Source of the DNA: Martelella sp. AD-3
GTDB lineage: Bacteria > Pseudomonadota > Alphaproteobacteria > Rhizobiales > Rhizobiaceae
DNA: 64,000 nt
Reading direction: 5' to 3'
Assembly (NCBI RefSeq): GCF_001578105.1
Contig: NZ_CP014275.1
Coordinates: 3,724,501-3,788,500 of the forward strand
Part shown: one piece after another, positions 1-8,177 of the stretch
How the letters are laid out: every line of letters begins with the position of its first letter
Numbering within the stretch: position 1 is the stretch's first letter
Position numbers and translations under genes: made by a program
Notes under the pieces: generated by a model
What the model saw: the letters and a program-made list of their open reading frames with translations, nothing else
Told to the model about the DNA's origin: nothing
The model's database searches: none

Positions 1-745
1 CGACCGTCAAGCCGGCGCGCAGCTTCTCGAGCAGATCATCGCCCGATGTCAGCTCATGATCGGATGAAACGCCGGCACTGATGAAGGCGGCAAGCCTTTC
101 GCCGGAAAGCCCGCGGGCGTGGCCGAAAACCGGCTTTTGTGCATGAAGCCCGGCATTGACGATTGCGCTCATGCGCGGACTGCCGCTGATCACGCCTGCC
201 ATATTCATCACTTCGGCAATGCCACCGATTTCCGGTCTTGCAAGAAGTCCGGCGACCGTTTCCGGCCCGAAATCCGCACCTGCCCGCTCAAGCCCCGGCG
301 CTGACGGCACGCAGGAGGGCGCCAGAATGATCGCCTCCAGCGGCATGTCACGAGCTGCCTCAATCGCCCAGTCGACAGCAGGGACACCGGCGACATTGGC
401 CAGTTCATGCGGATCCCAGACAATGGTCGTCACGCCGCGCGGCAGAACGGCTTTGGCATAGGTCGCAGGCGTCACCATCGAGCTTTCGACATGCATGTGC
501 ATGTCGATCAGCCCCGGCGAGACGAAGGCCCCGCCTGCATCAATGGTTATCTCAGCGTCGCTGCGCGCTCCGGGCGGCATAACCGCCGCAATCAGCCCGC
601 CGGAAAGGCCGACATCGGCCTGCCTCAGCTCGCCGGTCGCGACATCCACCACTGTGCCGCCGGAAATCATGAGGTCGAATGGCCGCTCACCACGGGCAGC
701 TTCAACCGCTGCGGCGCGCATGGCGGGATCGTCAATGCTTTTCAT
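1..745 (-). CDS. ade: Adenine deaminase, N-terminal part (cut by window edge)
   Basis: Adenine deaminase hydrolyses adenine to hypoxanthine and ammonia in the cytoplasm, feeding purine salvage. The frame opens with ATG at 745 and stays open to the window edge (248 codons; the family is about 560-600 aa, so the C-terminal half lies outside). Visible hallmarks are an N-terminal amidohydrolase beta-sandwich, the metal-binding HMHVESS stretch near residues 83-89, WDPHELANV, APSCVPSAPG, AEVMNMAGV and SSDHE, all in the order of the AdeC/COG1001 family. The start overlaps the stop of the nucleoside hydrolase gene by ATGA, so the two are probably translationally coupled; the hydrolase would release adenine for this enzyme. 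Family assignment is secure; specificity is inferred. Confidence 0.9.
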   Translation of the reverse strand, partial: MKSIDDPAMRAAAVEAARGERPFDLMISGGTVVDVATGELRQADVGLSGGLIAAVMPPGARSDAEITIDAGGAFVSPGLIDMHMHVESSMVTPATYAKAVLPRGVTTIVWDPHELANVAGVPAVDWAIEAARDMPLEAIILAPSCVPSAPGLERAGADFGPETVAGLLARPEIGGIAEVMNMAGVISGSPRMSAIVNAGLHAQKPVFGHARGLSGERLAAFISAGVSSDHELTSGDDLLEKLRAGLTV

Positions 746-1677
746 CGCCGTGCCTCCGCCTGCAATGCGCCCATGATCGTGTCATGCGCGGCATTGGCAT
801 CAACCTCGGTGATGATCGAGGCGTTGAAGCTTGTCTCCGGTGCCAGCTTGTGGGCGCGGGTTTCGACAACACTGCGCCCGCGTGTTATGTGTCCGGCTGT
901 TTCAAAGGCCAGATGCACCGGCTGCAAGGAAACAAGCGACGGGTGACAGAAAGCCACTGCCGCCGCAGGATCAAAAAACGCCATTTCTGTGCGACCGCGC
1001 TTTGCGGCTATGTTGAGAAAACCTTCCGTTAGATCGGCCAGAAGCGGTGCGTTCCTGCCGTTTTCAGCGCGCAGCGCCGCCACATCGTCCGCATTGATCG
1101 TAACCTTGCGGCAGAAATCGAGGTCCGCCATGACGAAGGGGATGCCGCGCGACAGGATGATGGCGGCGGCCTCGGGATCAGCCAACGCATTGAACTCCGC
1201 CGATGCGGTGTGGTTGCCACTGGTGACGCCGCCCCCCATCCAGAGGATCTCGCTGATCCGGCCTGCAAGGTCCGGCCGTGCCAGACAAAGGGCTGCGATA
1301 TTGGTCAAGGGGCCAAGTGCCAGAATGCGTTTTTCTCCGTCGTCCTTCGAAAGCCAGTTGCAAAGGGCAACGAAGGCCGGATCGGATGGCGGAAGTGTCG
1401 CTTCCGGAAGGCTGAGTCCCGCCGTCGGCATGCCGGCATCGCTGAGGATCGAGGCTGCGGTTTCAACATTGCCCATCACCGCCCGGCCAGCCCCGGCATG
1501 GATCGGAAAGGTCCAGTCGAAAACCTTTGCCGCCGAGGCAGCATTGCTGCAGACCTTGGCCAGTGTCGTGTTGCCGAAGGTCAGCGACAGGCCGTCGATC
1601 TTCTCGCCGCTTGCCCGAACGGTGAGGATGGCGGCGATGTCGTCAAACCCCATATCCGTGTCGATCCAGACGCCCAT
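742..1677 (-). CDS. Inosine-uridine-type nucleoside hydrolase
   Basis: Hydrolyses the N-glycosidic bond of ribonucleosides to base and ribose. The protein (311 aa, normal length) carries the family's N-terminal calcium-binding motif as DTDMGFDD (residues 6-13; the usual form is DTDPGxDD), then GPLTNIA, WMGGG, AEFNALADPEAA and a C-terminal FFDPAAA stretch. The Met in place of Pro in the first motif is a mild departure. It sits 9 bp downstream of the ABC ATPase gene and overlaps the adenine deaminase start by 4 bp. The order importer, nucleoside hydrolase, adenine deaminase argues for purine nucleosides, adenosine included. Preference for purine over pyrimidine nucleosides cannot be read from the sequence. 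Confidence 0.9.
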   Translation of the reverse strand: MGVWIDTDMGFDDIAAILTVRASGEKIDGLSLTFGNTTLAKVCSNAASAAKVFDWTFPIHAGAGRAVMGNVETAASILSDAGMPTAGLSLPEATLPPSDPAFVALCNWLSKDDGEKRILALGPLTNIAALCLARPDLAGRISEILWMGGGVTSGNHTASAEFNALADPEAAAIILSRGIPFVMADLDFCRKVTINADDVAALRAENGRNAPLLADLTEGFLNIAAKRGRTEMAFFDPAAAVAFCHPSLVSLQPVHLAFETAGHITRGRSVVETRAHKLAPETSFNASIITEVDANAAHDTIMGALQAEARR

Positions 1678-1686
1678 GATCGCCGC

Positions 1687-2709
1687 CTATCGCTTCAGGA
1701 CAACGGCGTCTTCGACCCGAAGATCGAAGGCGAGGTCTTGGCCCAGGCTGTGTGCCGGTTCGCTCGCATCCACATCGACCTTGATCTGACCGAGCGGCGT
1801 TTCCAGCACATATTCGCGCATCTGACCGACAAAGGCCGCGCCGATCACCGTACCGGTGAATGCCCCTTCGCCAAGGCGCACGAAACGCGGCCGCCATGCG
1901 AGCCCCTTGGCTCTCTCCGGCACCGCCTGCGGAAGGGTGAAGGCTTCGCCCTTGCCTTTGAGCTTGCCGCCCTCGACGGTGAAGATGTTCTCAAAACCGA
2001 CGAAATCGGCAACGAAGGCGGATTCGGGACGGTTATAGATATCCTCCGGCGTTCCGAGTTGCTCGATGGCGCCATCCTTCATCACAACGATCCGGTCGGC
2101 CAGAGACAGGGCTTCGGACTGGTCGTGGGTGACGAAAACCATGGTCAGGTTGTTGGCCTTCTGCACCCGCTGAAGCTCGGTGCGCATTTCCAGACGCAGG
2201 CGCGCATCGAGGTTTGAAAGCGGTTCATCGAGAAGCAGCACTTTCGGATCCATCACCAGCGAGCGGGCAAGGGCCACGCGCTGCTGCTGACCGCCGGAAA
2301 GATCGGCGGGCCGGCGGTCAGCATAATCCCCAAGACCGACAGCGCTCAAGCCTTCACTCACGCGGGCAGAAAGGTCCGAACCGCGCATTCCCTTCAGTTT
2401 CAACCCGAAGGCGACATTCTCAAATACCGAAAGATGGGGGAAAAGCGCATAGGACTGAAACATCAGCCCGACTTCGCGCCTGTTCGGCGGAACACGGGTG
2501 ACATCGCGGCCATCCAGAACGATCTTGCCGCCCGACGGCGCCATCAGACCGGCAATGGCGCGCATGGTCGTCGTCTTGCCGCAACCGGAAGGCCCAAGGA
2601 GCGCGATCAGCTCGCCTTTGGCGATTTCAAGGTTGAGCCGCTCGACGACGGTGTTCTTGCCGTAGGACAGCGACAGGTTGTTCAGGGAAAGCAGAGTTTG
2701 GTCAGACAT
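1687..2709 (-). CDS. ABC importer ATPase, spermidine/putrescine (PotA) type
   Basis: ATP-hydrolysing subunit of the importer encoded by the next three upstream genes. From the chosen start (340 aa) it shows Walker A GPSGCGKT (39-46), the LSGGQQQR signature (137-144), Walker B LLLDEP (158-163) and a C-terminal TOBE-like regulatory region. Start is the ATG at 2709, giving an MSDQ N-terminus; this overlaps the upstream permease by 8 bp. An in-frame ATG 60 bp further up would push 20 unrelated residues ahead of the domain and is less likely. The domain pattern is that of polyamine/iron/sulfate-type ATPases rather than sugar ones, yet the linked enzymes point to nucleosides. Confidence 0.9.
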   Translation of the reverse strand: MSDQTLLSLNNLSLSYGKNTVVERLNLEIAKGELIALLGPSGCGKTTTMRAIAGLMAPSGGKIVLDGRDVTRVPPNRREVGLMFQSYALFPHLSVFENVAFGLKLKGMRGSDLSARVSEGLSAVGLGDYADRRPADLSGGQQQRVALARSLVMDPKVLLLDEPLSNLDARLRLEMRTELQRVQKANNLTMVFVTHDQSEALSLADRIVVMKDGAIEQLGTPEDIYNRPESAFVADFVGFENIFTVEGGKLKGKGEAFTLPQAVPERAKGLAWRPRFVRLGEGAFTGTVIGAAFVGQMREYVLETPLGQIKVDVDASEPAHSLGQDLAFDLRVEDAVVLKR

Positions 2710-3481
2710 AGCGGGTAAAGCCCAGAAAACGCTCGGCGACAAACACAATGCCGATCGAGAGGAAAGCAAGAAGTGCGGCGAGTGCGGCGACGGATGGATC
2801 GTAGGTGGTTTCCATATAGCCGATCATATCGATGGGCAGCGTGCGCACGCCCGGTCCCGACAGAAACAGCGATACCGGCACCTGATTGAAACTCGTCACG
2901 AAGCCGAGAATGAAAGCCGAGAGCACACCGCCCCGGATATTGGGCAGCACCACGCGGAAAAACGCCCCTGCCCGGCTCGCGCCCAGCAGGATCGCGGCCT
3001 CTTCGATATCGGAACGCAGATTGTTGAGGCTCGCCGAAACCACACGCACCGCATAGGGCAGGATCAGCGCCGTATGGGCGACGAACAGCGCCAGCGTGAT
3101 TGACAGCGACAGCGGCACGACGAAATAGCGCAGCAACGCCAGACCGACGATAATGCCCGGCACGATGATCGGCGACGACACGATCAGCCGCACGGTTTCC
3201 GCGCCCGGAACCTTGTAGCGCGACATGGCATAGGACGCCGGAATGCCGAGGATCAGCGCCGCCAGCGTGCCGAAGATCGCCAGAAACATAGACATGGCGA
3301 AGCTGTCGCGGAAGCTCTCGACGGAGAAAACCTTGATCACCCATTTGAGTGAAAGGCCCGGCGGCGGAAAGGCGAGATTATTGCCGGACGAAAGACCCGC
3401 CATGACAATGACGATGAACGGGCCGATCAGAAAGACGAGCGTCAGTGCCAGCGGCAGGAAGATGAAGAACTTCGATCTCAT
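2702..3481 (-). CDS. ABC importer permease, PotC type
   Basis: Inner-membrane permease of 259 aa with about six hydrophobic segments and a cytoplasmic coupling loop (EEAAILLGASRAGAFFRVVLP) matching the EAA motif of binding-protein-dependent importers. Resemblance is to PotC-like polyamine-type permeases. Its ATG overlaps the stop of the other permease gene (ATGA, 3478-3481) and its own stop overlaps the ATPase start, so stoichiometric translation of the membrane complex is likely. Substrate is inferred only from the operon partners, nucleoside hydrolase and adenine deaminase. Confidence 0.88.
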   Translation of the reverse strand: MRSKFFIFLPLALTLVFLIGPFIVIVMAGLSSGNNLAFPPPGLSLKWVIKVFSVESFRDSFAMSMFLAIFGTLAALILGIPASYAMSRYKVPGAETVRLIVSSPIIVPGIIVGLALLRYFVVPLSLSITLALFVAHTALILPYAVRVVSASLNNLRSDIEEAAILLGASRAGAFFRVVLPNIRGGVLSAFILGFVTSFNQVPVSLFLSGPGVRTLPIDMIGYMETTYDPSVAALAALLAFLSIGIVFVAERFLGFTRYV

Positions 3482-4305
3482 TTCCCACCTCTTGCAGATG
3501 CGATTTTCTTGAGCAGGAAGTTGGCGGAAAAGGCCATGGCCATCAGGATGAAGGCAATCACACTGGCCGAGACCAGATCATTGGCGACGGTCACGCGCTG
3601 ATAGAGCAGCGTTTCCAGCATCAGCACCTTGGAGCCACCGAGAATGGCGGGCGTGATGTAAGCGGTCATGGAACCGGTGAAGACCAGCGTTCCCCCGATG
3701 ATCAGCCCCTCGCGGGTGAGCGGCAGGATCACCTTCCAGAACACCTGAAACCAGTTTGCGCCCAGAACACGGGCCGCCGGCACGGCGTCGCGCGGCATGT
3801 TTTCCAGAGCGGAGATCAGCGCAATGATCATCAGCGGCAGGAAAAGCTGCAACAGGCCGATGGTCACGGCCGTTTCGGTAAAAAGAAAGCGGATCGGCTC
3901 ATCCGAAAGCCCGAGACCGACCAGCGCCTTGTTGATGATACCGGTGCGCCCCAGAAGCACGATCCAGGCATAGGTGCGCGCCACAGGCGAAATCATCAGC
4001 GGCAGCACGATCAGCCCGATCATCCGGCCCTTGCTCTTCTCCGGCAGGCTGACGGTGGCATAGGCCGCGGCATAGCCGATCACGGCGGCAATGACGGTCA
4101 CCAGCGCGGCCAGTCTCAGCGTGCGAAAAAAGACTGTGCGGTTCAGCGATTTCGAGAAGAAATCGGCATAGGCCGAAAGCGTCCACTGGCCGTCGATATG
4201 CACGCCCTGCGCCAAAAGCACCACGACCGGAACCAGAAACACCACTCCGGCGAAAAGGGCTGCCGGCAGGACAAGCGCCATGGCCTCAACGCGGCTTTGA
4301 AACAT
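3478..4305 (-). CDS. ABC importer permease, PotB type
   Basis: Partner inner-membrane permease (275 aa from ATG 4305) with hydrophobic segments from about residue 10 onward and the coupling motif region PRDAVPAARVLGANWFQVFWKVILPL, typical of PotB-like subunits. ATG 4305 is preferred because an AGAGAAAG ribosome-binding site lies 7 nt upstream; a TTG 21 bp further up is in frame and possible. It follows the binding-protein gene after a 96-bp gap that contains a strong stem-loop (4330-4355). Confidence 0.87.
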   Translation of the reverse strand: MFQSRVEAMALVLPAALFAGVVFLVPVVVLLAQGVHIDGQWTLSAYADFFSKSLNRTVFFRTLRLAALVTVIAAVIGYAAAYATVSLPEKSKGRMIGLIVLPLMISPVARTYAWIVLLGRTGIINKALVGLGLSDEPIRFLFTETAVTIGLLQLFLPLMIIALISALENMPRDAVPAARVLGANWFQVFWKVILPLTREGLIIGGTLVFTGSMTAYITPAILGGSKVLMLETLLYQRVTVANDLVSASVIAFILMAMAFSANFLLKKIASARGGK

Positions 4306-4329
4306 GAGGTAACTTTCTCTTGTCAAACA

Positions 4330-4355
4330 GCACGGCGGCGCAATCGCCGCCGTGC
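4330..4355 (-). terminator. Stem-loop between binding-protein and permease genes
   Basis: A perfect 11-bp GC-rich inverted repeat (GCACGGCGGCG / CGCCGCCGTGC) with the 4-nt loop CAAT lies between the binding-protein stop (4402) and the permease start (4305). On the minus transcript it is not followed by a strong U-run, so it looks like an attenuator or 3' mRNA stabiliser rather than a full terminator. Confidence 0.65.
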
Positions 4356-4401
4356 ATAGAACAGACCCGGATGGGACAAGGTCTGCCGGTTTCAGCCAGT
4401 C

Positions 4402-5427
4402 TTACTGGCCGACTTTTTCATTCCACTGCTCAAGCCACATATCGCGGTTATCCAGCAGCACTTCGGAGGGCAGAAGATGGAGGTTGTCAGCCGTTTCCGC
4501 GCCATAGGTGAGGTTATTGGCAACCGCGTCGGAAACCACGACCTCCTTGTTGGCCGGGCTGTCCACCAGCGCCTCGGCAAGCTTGGTCTGAACCTCCGTC
4601 GACAGCCAGAAATCCATGAACTGCATCGCCAGATCTTCGTGGCCGCTGTCCTTGGTCATGACCATGACATTGAGGCCCCCGGTCTGGCCTTCCTTCGGTG
4701 TGGCCCATTCGACTGGGAAACCCATATCGGTGAACCCGCCCCAGGCGAAACGACCGATCGGCGCGGCCCAGATTTCCTCCTGCTGCATCAGCTGTGCCAG
4801 CTGCGAGGAGCGCACATAAAAGGTCACGAAATCGTCGCGATGCTCGGCAACCGCATCAATCGGCGCCGTCAGATCGTAGTCGTCATTGCCGATGGCCTTG
4901 CCGAGCATATAAAGCGCTGGCGGGCCCTGATTGGTGGTGACATTGGGAAACGCGACGCGGCCAGCCAGTTCCGGGCTCAACAGATCGTCCCAGCTGTCGA
5001 TTGAAACCTTGTCGGAGCGGTAGGCGATCGATGTGGCGTAGAAGGTGTAGCCGACGCTCTTGCCATCGCCATTCGGGTCCTTGGCAATATCGTAAAGCTT
5101 GTCGTAATTGGACAATTTCGCATAGTCGATATCGGCGATCAGCCCCGCGCGCGAGGCCGAAAGCGCATCGGCCATCGACATGACGGCCATATCGACGACG
5201 GGGCTCTGCTTGTTGGCCTCCATCTTGGCCAGACGTTCAACGCTGTTGCCGGTTTCAACAACAATGTCGCAGCCGCAGACTTCTTCGAACGGATCGTAGA
5301 CGATCTCCTTGAACGCATCCTGCGCGAAAGCATAGACGGAAATGGTCAGCGTCTTGTCGGCGGCTGAGGCGGTTCCGGCCGAAAGCGCCAGAGCCGCGGC
5401 CGTGGCGGTCATCATCAGTTTCTTCAT
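4402..5427 (-). CDS. Periplasmic solute-binding protein, PotD-like family
   Basis: Extracellular binding protein (341 aa) that would deliver substrate to the PotBC-type permeases. The first 22 residues form a signal peptide ending in TASA-A. The mature part is a family-1/8 binding fold with the stretch NVTTNQGPPALYMLG and a cluster of aromatic residues (YTFYATSIAYRS) in the cleft region. Two Cys (VCGCD) sit about 30 residues into the mature protein. The ATG overlaps the LacI stop by 4 bp, placing the regulator first in the same operon. The Pot-like fold with purine salvage partners suggests a nucleoside or base ligand rather than a polyamine; that is inference. Confidence 0.87.
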   Translation of the reverse strand: MKKLMMTATAAALALSAGTASAADKTLTISVYAFAQDAFKEIVYDPFEEVCGCDIVVETGNSVERLAKMEANKQSPVVDMAVMSMADALSASRAGLIADIDYAKLSNYDKLYDIAKDPNGDGKSVGYTFYATSIAYRSDKVSIDSWDDLLSPELAGRVAFPNVTTNQGPPALYMLGKAIGNDDYDLTAPIDAVAEHRDDFVTFYVRSSQLAQLMQQEEIWAAPIGRFAWGGFTDMGFPVEWATPKEGQTGGLNVMVMTKDSGHEDLAMQFMDFWLSTEVQTKLAEALVDSPANKEVVVSDAVANNLTYGAETADNLHLLPSEVLLDNRDMWLEQWNEKVGQ

Positions 5428-6485
5428 CGGTCAAGTTCTCCTTCCGAGGTTTTTGAAAAAGCAGGCTTCTTGCCTTCTTCTTGTTGCGCCGGTCCGGTTG
5501 AACGGCGGACGACAAGGGTCATGGGAACGCGGTCGCGGGCAGCCTTCACGGTCTGACCGTCGGCATCGGATCTCGTTTCGATCGCCTGTTTGAGCGCGGC
5601 AATCGCAATGTCGGCGACCGCGGGCATATCCATCCGCACGGTGGTCAGCGCCGGGGTAACGACGCTTGCAAACATCAGATCGTCAAAGCCGGAGACCGAC
5701 GCCATGGCCGGAACGCCGATCCCGGCATTTTGCAGATGGGTGAGCACCTTCAGCGCCTGAAGGTCGGAGACGGTCACAAAGGCGGTGTAGCCATCCGCGT
5801 ACCACTGCGTCGCATCGAACCCATTTCCTGCCGCCACCGACGGGCTGTCGAGCCAGATCGTCTTTGTCGTGGCGGCGGCAAGGGCTGCGCGCACGCCTCC
5901 AAGCCTGTCGTTTTGAACAATGGAATTGCGATGATTGCCGATCAGCAGGATTTTCCGGTGACCAAGGGCGGCCAGATGCTCGCCTAAAAGAAAACCACCG
6001 CCCCAGTGATCGGCAGAAACCGTATTGCCCGGGGTCGAAGGAGAATCGATCATCGCCACCGGACAACCGATATCGCTGACGCGCGTGCCGCGCCGCGGCA
6101 CCACGATCATGCCGTCCACGCCGTGATCCTTCAAATGCCGGATTGCTTCCGTCTGCGCCTTGATGCTGCCGCGTGAATCCGCAATCAGAACGCCGAGCCC
6201 GGCATCGGTAGCCGCGTTTTCAATCGCCTGTGCGATCTGCGGGAACAGCGGATTACCGATATCGGGCAGGACAAGGCCGATGACGCCGGTCTGCCCGGTG
6301 CGCAGCGCGCGCGCCGACAAACTCGGCACATAGCCCAGTTCGTCCGCCGTTTGCCGTATCCGTTTTGCAAGATCCGCCGAAACCCGCCCCTTGCCGGAAA
6401 GCGCATTGGAGACAGTCGCGGCGGAAATATCCAGCCGTTCCGCGATCTCGGTCAGTTTGGGCGCGCGCTGCTGCATTCGGGTCAT
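5424..6485 (-). CDS. LacI-family regulator of the nucleoside uptake operon
   Basis: Cytoplasmic DNA-binding repressor (353 aa). The N-terminal helix-turn-helix and hinge region read LTEIAERLDISAATVSNALSG through the LSARALRTG hinge; a type-I periplasmic-binding-like sensor follows with PDIGNPLFPQIAQAIE and SVSGFDDLMFASVVTPALTTV. It is the first gene of a seven-gene minus-strand operon, overlapping the binding-protein start by ATGA. A near-palindromic operator lies directly in front of its start codon (6489-6508), so autorepression is likely. The N-terminus may be ATG 6485 or ATG 6476. Confidence 0.92.
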   Translation of the reverse strand: MTRMQQRAPKLTEIAERLDISAATVSNALSGKGRVSADLAKRIRQTADELGYVPSLSARALRTGQTGVIGLVLPDIGNPLFPQIAQAIENAATDAGLGVLIADSRGSIKAQTEAIRHLKDHGVDGMIVVPRRGTRVSDIGCPVAMIDSPSTPGNTVSADHWGGGFLLGEHLAALGHRKILLIGNHRNSIVQNDRLGGVRAALAAATTKTIWLDSPSVAAGNGFDATQWYADGYTAFVTVSDLQALKVLTHLQNAGIGVPAMASVSGFDDLMFASVVTPALTTVRMDMPAVADIAIAALKQAIETRSDADGQTVKAARDRVPMTLVVRRSTGPAQQEEGKKPAFSKTSEGELDR

Positions 6486-6488
6486 GAC

Positions 6489-6508
6489 TTGATTAAACGA
6501 TTAAGCAA
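6489..6508. promoter_or_regulatory. Candidate LacI-type operator before the nucleoside operon
   Basis: TTGATTAAACGATTAAGCAA is a CG-centred imperfect palindrome (8 of 10 half-site positions pair) ending 4 nt upstream of the LacI ATG. Position and CG centre fit an autoregulatory LacI operator. Confidence 0.6.
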
Positions 6509-6787
6509 GCATGTCGAAAAACGAACGCAATGTCGAGTCTTGTCGATACTCTCATGCGTCAAAACGCGCCAAGCCGCTGACAAACGGCTCATGGCGAAGG
6601 TTTTTCCCGATCAGCCACCTGGAAGCCCTGTCTGAAGGGTGAGGTGCAACGGCACCATCCAATCAGTCGGGAGGCTTCCTTCAAAGCCCGACCCGGTCGC
6701 CACGATAGCGGCCGCGTTCAACCGCCATATCATCCATTCCGCCCGCGCGCTGCGCTTGTTCTTTCTGAGACCAAGACTGCCCGTAAA

Positions 6788-6817
6788 CATACCCGCCAGC
6801 GACGGCTGGCGGGTATG
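6788..6817 (-). terminator. Terminator-like stem-loop after thuB
   Basis: A perfect 13-bp inverted repeat (CATACCCGCCAGC / GCTGGCGGGTATG) with loop GACG lies 4 bp beyond the thuB stop codon, at the end of the thu gene run. The U-tract on the minus transcript is short (UUU), so termination may be partial. It also insulates the next minus-strand operon. Confidence 0.65.
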
Positions 6818-6821
6818 CTTG

Positions 6822-7922
6822 TCAAACGGCGGCGATTGTTTCTTCCACCGGTTCCAGCGTCAGAGAACGGCAATCCATGTCCTGCGAGCGGCCGGCAAGG
6901 TCGAGAACCTGCTGGAGTTCCGCACCGCGTTCGAAGGTCGGCTCGGCCGGTTCCTCGCCACGGATTGCGGCAATGAAGCGGTCGTAGATTGTCGGAACCT
7001 TCGGGCATTCGATGTCCGTCCAGGTCTCCTCCAGCATCGCTTCCGGACCGATGCAGCCGCGCAGAATGCTCTGCTCCTGCTCGAACAGAACCTGCAGCCC
7101 GCCGAGATCGCCATAGATGCGCAGCCTCAGGTCATTGTGGTGGCCGGAGGCGAAACGGGTGGCGGAAATCGTGCCGATTGCCTCGTTGGCGAGCTTCAGA
7201 TGCATCACGAAACTGTCATTGGCGTCGAGTGTGTATTCGCCGATCCTGCCGCCCTCCGCCTTGCCGAACACCGCCGTGCGGCAGGATACGGATTCCGGCG
7301 CGACACCGGCGATGTAGGTGGCAAAGTCGATGATGTGGATGCCGACATCGCCGAGCACGCCCTTGGAGCCGTGTTCGGTCGAAAGCCGCCACAGCCAGCC
7401 GGGCTCCGTGCGCCAGTCGCCCCATGCGGCCTGGGTGAGCCAGCTCTGCAGGTAGGAGGCCTCGAAATGGCGCACCGTGCCGATGGCGCCCTCGGCCACC
7501 AGTTCCGCGGCCTTCTGAAGCGCCGCGACATTGCGGTAGGAAAGGTTGATCATGTTGACCACGCCCGCGTCCTTCGCCTTCGCCGCCATCTCGGCCGCGA
7601 ATTCGTAGGACGTGCTCAGCGGCTTTTCACAGAGCACATGCTTGCCGGCCTCGATGAGCGGTATGGTGGTGGCATAGTGAATGCCGTCCGGCGTGACGTT
7701 GGAGGCGGCATCGAAGTCGCATTGTTCCAGCGCCTCGGCAAGCGAGGCATAACGGCCGGGAATGCCATGCTTGTCGCAGAAGGTCTTCAGTATGTCCGGC
7801 CGCGTATCGACGCCGCCGACAACCTCAACGCCTTCCATCTCATTGAACGACTGCGCATGCACCCGCGCCATGCCGCCCGTGCCGACGATCAGCACGCGCA
7901 CCGGTTTCTTCGTCTTCTTCAT
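6822..7922 (-). CDS. thuB: ThuB-like Gfo/Idh/MocA dehydrogenase
   Basis: NAD(P)-dependent oxidoreductase of 366 aa. The N-terminal Rossmann motif is VGTGGMARVHA (about residues 13-23), followed by the Gfo/Idh/MocA hallmark CEKPLSTS near residue 98 and a C-terminal substrate-binding half with GDVGIHIIDFATYIAG. In Sinorhizobium, ThuA and ThuB process imported trehalose and related disaccharides (3-keto derivatives are known), and ThuB is of this family and length. Here it follows thuA on the same strand, but a 254-bp gap holding a large palindromic repeat separates them, so expression may be lower than that of thuA. Start is supported by a GGGAG site 11 nt upstream. Confidence 0.85.
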   Translation of the reverse strand: MKKTKKPVRVLIVGTGGMARVHAQSFNEMEGVEVVGGVDTRPDILKTFCDKHGIPGRYASLAEALEQCDFDAASNVTPDGIHYATTIPLIEAGKHVLCEKPLSTSYEFAAEMAAKAKDAGVVNMINLSYRNVAALQKAAELVAEGAIGTVRHFEASYLQSWLTQAAWGDWRTEPGWLWRLSTEHGSKGVLGDVGIHIIDFATYIAGVAPESVSCRTAVFGKAEGGRIGEYTLDANDSFVMHLKLANEAIGTISATRFASGHHNDLRLRIYGDLGGLQVLFEQEQSILRGCIGPEAMLEETWTDIECPKVPTIYDRFIAAIRGEEPAEPTFERGAELQQVLDLAGRSQDMDCRSLTLEPVEETIAAV

Positions 7923-7992
7923 CTTATCGGTCTCCCGAATTGGGCGTATCGCCCGGTGTTTTTCTGGTGTTTGAGGACCTTGCTCCCATCAA

Positions 7993-8136
7993 TCTCCCCC
8001 CTTGAGGGGGAGATGCCCCGGCAGGGGCAGAGGTGGGCGCCCCCTCTCAAAGAGCACGCGATTGCGGCTTTTAGGGCTTGCACCCTTTACCCCCCTCTCT
8101 GTCGCTTTCGCGACATCTCCCCCTCAAGGGGGGAGA
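7993..8136. repeat. Rhizobial interspersed palindromic repeat between thuA and thuB
   Basis: Two perfect 23-bp inverted arms (7993-8015 and 8114-8136; core CCCCCCTTGAGGGGGAGA) enclose about 98 bp, forming a 144-bp composite palindrome. Each arm is itself nearly self-complementary around TTGA. This resembles the CCCCCTTGAGGGGG-type intergenic repeats scattered through Rhizobiaceae genomes. It sits inside the thu transcription unit, in the thuA-thuB gap, and would fold into a stable RNA hairpin there. Confidence 0.8.
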
Positions 8137-8177
8137 CCGGTTGGAGCAAGGGGCGATCTCCGTTTGCGAAACCGCCC

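Noticed and set aside
7993..8136. Possible CRISPR or tandem array at the repeat between thuA and thuB
   Set aside because: Only two arms in inverted orientation and no regular spacers; it is a palindromic interspersed repeat. No CRISPR array was seen in the window.
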